A DNA stretch of 64,000 bases from Lewinellaceae bacterium (GTDB lineage Bacteria; Bacteroidota; Bacteroidia; Chitinophagales; Saprospiraceae): positions 1-64,000 of the forward strand of contig JACJYP010000008.1 of the NCBI GenBank assembly GCA_020636045.1, in the 5' to 3' direction. The notes beneath the pieces were generated by a model. The model was not told where the DNA came from. It ran no database searches and was given only the letters and a program-made list of their open reading frames with translations. The first letter of the stretch is position 1. The number at the start of each line of letters is the position of its first letter. Positions 60,087-64,000 of this stretch are shown here, piece by piece. Both the position numbers and the translations under genes were made by a program.

Positions 60087-62075
60087 TCAGCGTTTTCGCC
60101 GGCCGTTTTCGCCGGTGGTGGCGCCGAGGACCGGCGACTTGTCGGGTACATCGCTGGGAATATCGTTCGGGTCGGGAGGCTCCTGACCCGAACGTGGTTT
60201 TACCTGCACCTGTACCGGCGTCGGCTTTTTGTAGCGCGAGATCAGGTTGGCGTTGATCATGCGCTCTTCCAGCGGCAGGCGTGCCGCCGATATGGTGTCG
60301 TTGAGCAGTTTTTCGATCATCAGGCCGGCAATGGGCGCCGCATAGGACGCGCCCCAGCCCGCATTCTCTACATACACGGCGATGGCGATCTTCGGATTGA
60401 CTTTCGGCGCGAAGGCAAAAAATACGGAATGGTCCTCTCCGTGCGGGTTCTGGCTGGTACCTGTCTTGCCACACACCTGTATGCCGGGCACCTGCGCTAC
60501 ACGCGCCGTACCGCGATTGACACACTCGGCCATGCCCTCCTGCACCATATTGAAATACTGCGAGTCGATCCGGACCACGTGTTTTTTGTAAAACCTGTCG
60601 GGGATCGGCGTGCGGTCGCGGAACTCTTTGGCGAGGTGTGGCGAATACCAGTACCCCTTGTTGGCGATGCAGGCGGCGAGGTTGGCCATTTGCAGGGTGG
60701 TCAGCTGTATTTCTCCCTGCCCGATCCCTACCGACATGATGGTTGGAGAGCGCCAGCCGCCGAGTTCTTTTTTATAGATCTTGTCGTAATACTTCGCGTC
60801 GGGGATATTGCCTTTGTTTTCATTCGGATAGTCGATGCCCAGCTGCACGCCCAGGCCCAGCTGGTTGCAGTAATCGGCAAAAATATCGAGCCCCTTATGC
60901 GGGTTCGAGAAGCCGAATTTGTCGACAACATTCCGAAATTCGTTGAAATAGTAGGTATTGCACGAATAGGCGATGGCATCCACTACGTTGCCTACATGGC
61001 TGTGGTGGTGGCATTTGTACAGGCGGCCGGCGTAAAAGTACCCGCCGTTGCAACTGACGCCGTGGCCCGGGCTGAGGGTGCCTTCCTGGAGTCCGACCAG
61101 GCTGACCACTGTCTTGAAGATCGAGCCGGGTGGGTATTTCGCCATCACGGTACGGTCGAAAAACGGCTTTAGCGAATCGGTCAGCAGCTGACTGAAGATG
61201 GCGCCACGGCCCTGCGTCATGGCCAGCAGGTTGGGATCGTAGGTCGGCGCGCTGATCATGCACAGGATCTGGCCCGTTTTGGGTTCGATGGCGACGATGC
61301 TGCCCGTTTTGTTCTGCATCAGGCGCTCGCCGTAGGTCTGCAGGTCGATGTCGATCGAAGAGGTCAGGTCGTGCCCCGGTATCGCCGGTACGTCGTAGGC
61401 GCCGTTCATGTATTTGCCTACGATGCGGCCGAGGTTGTCCTTTAGCAATGAAGTATGGCCTTTGACGCCGCGCAGGTAGGCTTCATATTCGGATTCAAGG
61501 CCGGCAGCGCCGATATAATCCCCCGATTCGTACTCGCCGTTGCTGCGTTCGATGTCGCGGGGGTCCACCTCGTTGATATAGCCGAGCACATGTGCGCCCG
61601 CGTGGTAGGGATAGCCCCGGATGTTGCGCACCTGCACGAAAAACCCGGGAAACTCGTAGAGGCTTTCCTGAAGCAGGGCATATTTCTCGATCGACAGTTT
61701 TTTGTCGAATACAAAAGGTACGGAACGGGAATATTTTCCGCTCCTCCAGTCCTTTTTGAGCCGCAGGTAAAATTCTTCCTCCGTGATGCCGAGCAGGCGG
61801 CAAAACTTCAGGATATTCATACTTTTCAGGTCCACCTGGTTGTAGGTGACCATGAGGTCGTACATGGCCTCGTTATTGATGATCAGCCGGTCGTGGCGAT
61901 CGTACACCAGCCCACGCGGCGGGTACACGGTGAGTTTGTCGATCGTGGTCGCATCCGCGCGTTTGCGGAACGAATCGTCGAACAACTGCAGGTGCGCTAC
62001 TTTTGCGATGAGCGCGGCCGCACTCAGCAAAAATACCAGTTGAATATTGCGTTGCCTTTGTGCCGAAATGTTCAT
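60087..62075 (-). CDS. mrdA: Penicillin-binding protein 2 (peptidoglycan transpeptidase)
   Basis: 662 residues. Membrane anchor near 10-30 (NIQLVFLLSAAALIAKVAHL), then the PBP dimerisation domain (YPPRGLVYDRHDRLIINN) and the transpeptidase domain with Ser318 in PPGSIFKT (SxxK), YSCNTYY (SxN) and CGKTGTSQNPHG (KTG). It cross-links peptidoglycan in the elongation machine with MreB, MreC and MreD. It follows mreD by 30 bp. The last 60 residues are a proline-rich, charged tail (PTPVQVQVKPRSGQEPPD). rodA, which often follows in Bacteroidota, is not present; the next gene is the lipoprotein at 59069. Confidence 0.94.
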   Translation of the reverse strand: MNISAQRQRNIQLVFLLSAAALIAKVAHLQLFDDSFRKRADATTIDKLTVYPPRGLVYDRHDRLIINNEAMYDLMVTYNQVDLKSMNILKFCRLLGITEEEFYLRLKKDWRSGKYSRSVPFVFDKKLSIEKYALLQESLYEFPGFFVQVRNIRGYPYHAGAHVLGYINEVDPRDIERSNGEYESGDYIGAAGLESEYEAYLRGVKGHTSLLKDNLGRIVGKYMNGAYDVPAIPGHDLTSSIDIDLQTYGERLMQNKTGSIVAIEPKTGQILCMISAPTYDPNLLAMTQGRGAIFSQLLTDSLKPFFDRTVMAKYPPGSIFKTVVSLVGLQEGTLSPGHGVSCNGGYFYAGRLYKCHHHSHVGNVVDAIAYSCNTYYFNEFRNVVDKFGFSNPHKGLDIFADYCNQLGLGVQLGIDYPNENKGNIPDAKYYDKIYKKELGGWRSPTIMSVGIGQGEIQLTTLQMANLAACIANKGYWYSPHLAKEFRDRTPIPDRFYKKHVVRIDSQYFNMVQEGMAECVNRGTARVAQVPGIQVCGKTGTSQNPHGEDHSVFFAFAPKVNPKIAIAVYVENAGWGASYAAPIAGLMIEKLLNDTISAARLPLEERMINANLISRYKKPTPVQVQVKPRSGQEPPDPNDIPSDVPDKSPVLGATTGENGRRKR

Positions 62076-62105
62076 ATCAGCGTGGCTTCTTTTTTTAGAG
62101 CGTAC

Positions 62106-62624
62106 TTAGTTTTTAGGATTAAACAGAATGCAGTAAAGTACTACAAAAATCATGGTCAAACCCCAGCCGGCGAGCGTTTTTAACGTAATTGTAGTGACGT
62201 AGACAAAAGTGAAGGCGTTGACGGAAAAATACCAGAACAGGTGGGCGAAAAAGAAAAATGCCGCCACCTGCAGGAACCACCGCCAGCCGAAGTGGGCCGG
62301 CGAAGGAATGGGTTCTTTGCCCGTGTAGCCTCCCTTGGGTTCATAGGCCGATAAAATGATCGATCGCGCAAAGCCCGAAAACGCGCCCGCACTGGCGTGT
62401 ATGCCGATGGATACGTAAAAGAAATCGACCGACAGGCCGATGAGAAAACCCAGGATCACGGCGTAGGGCGTAGCGATCTGGATCGGCAGGAACAGGATGA
62501 ACAGCGGGTACAGCAGCACGTTGAAATACGAACCGATAGATGCGCCCATCTGCTGCAGCAGCAACACCTGCAGAAGCGTCAGTCCGAAAAAACGCCAGAT
62601 ATGGGGAAAGATATTATTGTTCAT
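62106..62624 (-). CDS. mreD: Rod shape-determining protein MreD
   Basis: 172 residues, four to five membrane helices (YFNVLLYPLFILFLPIQIA, YAVILGFLIGLSVDFFYVSI, FFFFAHLFWYFSVNAFTFV). The order mreB-mreC-mreD-mrdA and the short HASAGAFSGFARS segment identify it. It starts inside the end of mreC (11-bp overlap), so translation is probably coupled. It acts in the inner membrane as part of the elongasome. Confidence 0.9.
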   Translation of the reverse strand: MNNNIFPHIWRFFGLTLLQVLLLQQMGASIGSYFNVLLYPLFILFLPIQIATPYAVILGFLIGLSVDFFYVSIGIHASAGAFSGFARSIILSAYEPKGGYTGKEPIPSPAHFGWRWFLQVAAFFFFAHLFWYFSVNAFTFVYVTTITLKTLAGWGLTMIFVVLYCILFNPKN

Positions 62625-63495
62625 TTTTCACTTGCTGCATCAAACTGTCCAGTTCGGTGTAGTAGATGTTTTCCACCACGTACACGTTGTTCACGCTGGC
62701 CATATCCTGCGTCAGTTTTACCTTGATGTTCCAGAAATGGCGGTTTTCCGGGTCCGGTTCGGGGTCACCGTCGACATGGCCCACCACGACGCCCTTCGGA
62801 AAGATCTGGGAATAACCGCTCGTCACGATCGCGTCCTTGTCTTTTACCCTGAAATGCCGCATCACGTCCTGCAGGCTCATGATCGAAGGGTCCCCGCCTT
62901 CCCATACCAGCGATCCCAGCGCGTTGAATCGCTCTACGGCCACGGTCACTTTGGTCTGGCGGTGCAGCACCGACATGGCCACTGAAAAATGCGGCGATAC
63001 GTGGCGCACGATGCCGACCACTCCGTCGCGGCTGACCACGCCCATGTGCGGGCGCACGCCGTCGAGGCTGCCGCGGTTGATCATCAGCCAGTTGTTGGCG
63101 CTGCTGATCGTATTGCCCACCACCTGCGCGGCAATGAATTTGTATTGCGGACGCATCAGCGCCCTGCGGGAAGAATCGGAGAGCAACAGGGAGTCTTTAT
63201 CCTTCATAAAGAAGGTATCCCTGTACGGCACCTGGATGTGGCGCGCGTCAGCCAGTTCGCTATGCAGCCGCGCGTTTTCGGCGATCAGGCTGTCGGAAAT
63301 GGCCTCCAGATTGGCGTAATCGCTCCATTCGCGGCGCCTTTCCAGCATATTGCCACCCACCACACCCATCGTGTGGGTGAAGATGGCGTCTTGCTCGTCG
63401 TTGTTCTGTATGATCAGGTAAAAGGAAAACAACTCCACCAGCAGGAGGGTCATGAACCCGCCGTTTCGGGTGAGAAGTTGTAACAGTCTGCCCAT
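62614..63495 (-). CDS. mreC: Rod shape-determining protein MreC
   Basis: 293 residues. One N-terminal membrane helix (FMTLLLVELFSFYLII), a coiled-coil part (LEAISDSLIAENARLHSELA), then the two beta-barrel MreC domains (AAQVVGNTISSANNWLMINRG, GVVSRDGVVGIVRHVSP, VTSGYSQIFPKGVVVGHVDG). It links the cytoplasmic MreB filament to PBP2 in the periplasm. 85 bp after mreB and overlapping mreD. Confidence 0.92.
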   Translation of the reverse strand: MGRLLQLLTRNGGFMTLLLVELFSFYLIIQNNDEQDAIFTHTMGVVGGNMLERRREWSDYANLEAISDSLIAENARLHSELADARHIQVPYRDTFFMKDKDSLLLSDSSRRALMRPQYKFIAAQVVGNTISSANNWLMINRGSLDGVRPHMGVVSRDGVVGIVRHVSPHFSVAMSVLHRQTKVTVAVERFNALGSLVWEGGDPSIMSLQDVMRHFRVKDKDAIVTSGYSQIFPKGVVVGHVDGDPEPDPENRHFWNIKVKLTQDMASVNNVYVVENIYYTELDSLMQQVKNEQ

Positions 63496-63580
63496 TCTTC
63501 GGGAGTGGCGGTTGCCGGCAGGCGCGCGGGCGGCGGTCGTTCAATGTGAAAAGCCGCCGCCCGTACGCCGGGCAACCCGA

Positions 63581-64000
63581 TTAAACACTTTTTCGGTCGA
63601 TCAGGAAGGAGTATTGGTGCGTATTGCGCAGGGCCATGCCCGTGCCGCGCACCACCGCGCGCAGCGGATCTTCGGCAACGTGCACCGCCAGTTTTGTTTT
63701 TTGTTCCAGGCGTTTGTCGAGGCCGCGGAGCAGGGCGCCGCCGCCGGTGAGGTAAAGGCCTGTTTTGTAAATATCGGAAGCCAGTTCCGGCGGCGTGAGT
63801 TCCAGTGCCTTGAGCACGGCGTCCTCGATCTTGCTGACGCTTTTGTCCAGCGCGTAGGCCACTTCCTGGTAACTGATCTTGATCTGTTTTGGAATGCCCG
63901 TCATCAGGTCGCGGCCGTTCACGGCGTAGTCGCCGGGCGGATTATCCAGTTCGTGCAGCGCCGAACCGACGTGTATTTTCACCTGCTCGGCCGTGCGTTC
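63581..64000 (-). CDS. mreB: Rod shape-determining protein MreB, C-terminal part (cut by window edge)
   Basis: 140 codons from the right edge inwards, beginning ..ERTAEQVKIHVGSA and ending SFLIDRKSV. MreB-specific motifs are VNGRDLMTGIPKQI, ELASDIYKTGLYLTGGGALLRGLD and AEDPLRAVVRGTG. It is the actin-like filament protein that organises side-wall growth. The N-terminal two-thirds lie outside the window. First gene of the mre operon on the minus strand. Confidence 0.93.
   Translation of the reverse strand, partial: ERTAEQVKIHVGSALHELDNPPGDYAVNGRDLMTGIPKQIKISYQEVAYALDKSVSKIEDAVLKALELTPPELASDIYKTGLYLTGGGALLRGLDKRLEQKTKLAVHVAEDPLRAVVRGTGMALRNTHQYSFLIDRKSV

Noticed and set aside
1..64000. tRNA, rRNA, insertion-sequence transposases, phage structural genes
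   Set aside because: None could be recognised. The S74 and fibre motifs resemble phage tail proteins, but no capsid, terminase or portal genes are present and the proteins have signal peptides.

Overview
The window looks like a chromosomal segment of a Bacteroidota species, most likely a Saprospiria-type marine or activated-sludge bacterium. The evidence is the hybrid two-component regulators with periplasmic propellers, type IX secretion (T9SS) C-terminal sorting domains, TAnnTTTG-like -7 elements, the Bacteroidota mreBCD-mrdA gene order, and lipoproteins and signal peptides ending in ..AQ. The genus assignment is inference only.

From position 1 to about 50.7 kb the window is dominated by a repeated surface-protein cassette on the minus strand. 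Read in the direction of transcription, one unit is: a hybrid sensor/AraC-type regulator (HTCC); an intergenic region with two tandem 21-bp repeats; two large secreted proteins ending in an S74 (endosialidase-type) self-cleaving chaperone domain; and a T9SS protein with dockerin-like and cohesin-like domains. Module A is 18138 to 6031. Module B is 50732 to 35869, and its T9SS gene carries two frameshifts. A third, incomplete unit (module C) starts with the regulator at 5932 and its S74 gene runs off the left edge. The gaps between genes are the same in A and B (11 bp, then 6 bp), so the two are probably segmental duplicates. A fourth HTCC regulator (32859-28840) was probably once next to the giant glycine-rich T9SS protein (25459-18260). 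A lower-GC, opposite-strand operon now lies between them (26012-28728: sigma factor, SRPBCC protein, small membrane proteins).

Between module B and the fourth regulator lie an OmpA-family protein with a C-terminal domain like DUF6624 (33610-35490) and a truncated, frameshifted ATP-grasp RiPP maturase of the grasp-with-spasm type (35523-35868). That remnant ends exactly where module B's T9SS gene begins.

From 50.8 kb to the right edge the genes are ordinary housekeeping genes: a Tat-exported sugar isomerase-like protein, a NUDIX hydrolase, pyrE, an M42 aminopeptidase, an NlpC/P60 hydrolase, queE, a GPH-family transporter, a lipoprotein, and the cell-shape operon mreB(partial)-mreC-mreD-mrdA.

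The most interesting system is the cassette. In all three units with a visible regulator/S74 junction, the intergenic DNA has the same layout: two adjacent 21-bp direct repeats containing TTCCAA, then 19-21 bp, then a -7-like element (C/T)AnnTTTG. This is what would be expected if each HTCC regulator binds side by side to switch on its own S74 operon. G10 and G9 homopolymers inside two of the S74 genes, a 684-bp stretch identical between neighbouring paralogues, and exchanged N-terminal and C-terminal domains suggest that these surface proteins are diversified by slippage and recombination. No experimental data are available; functions come from motifs recognised by eye.
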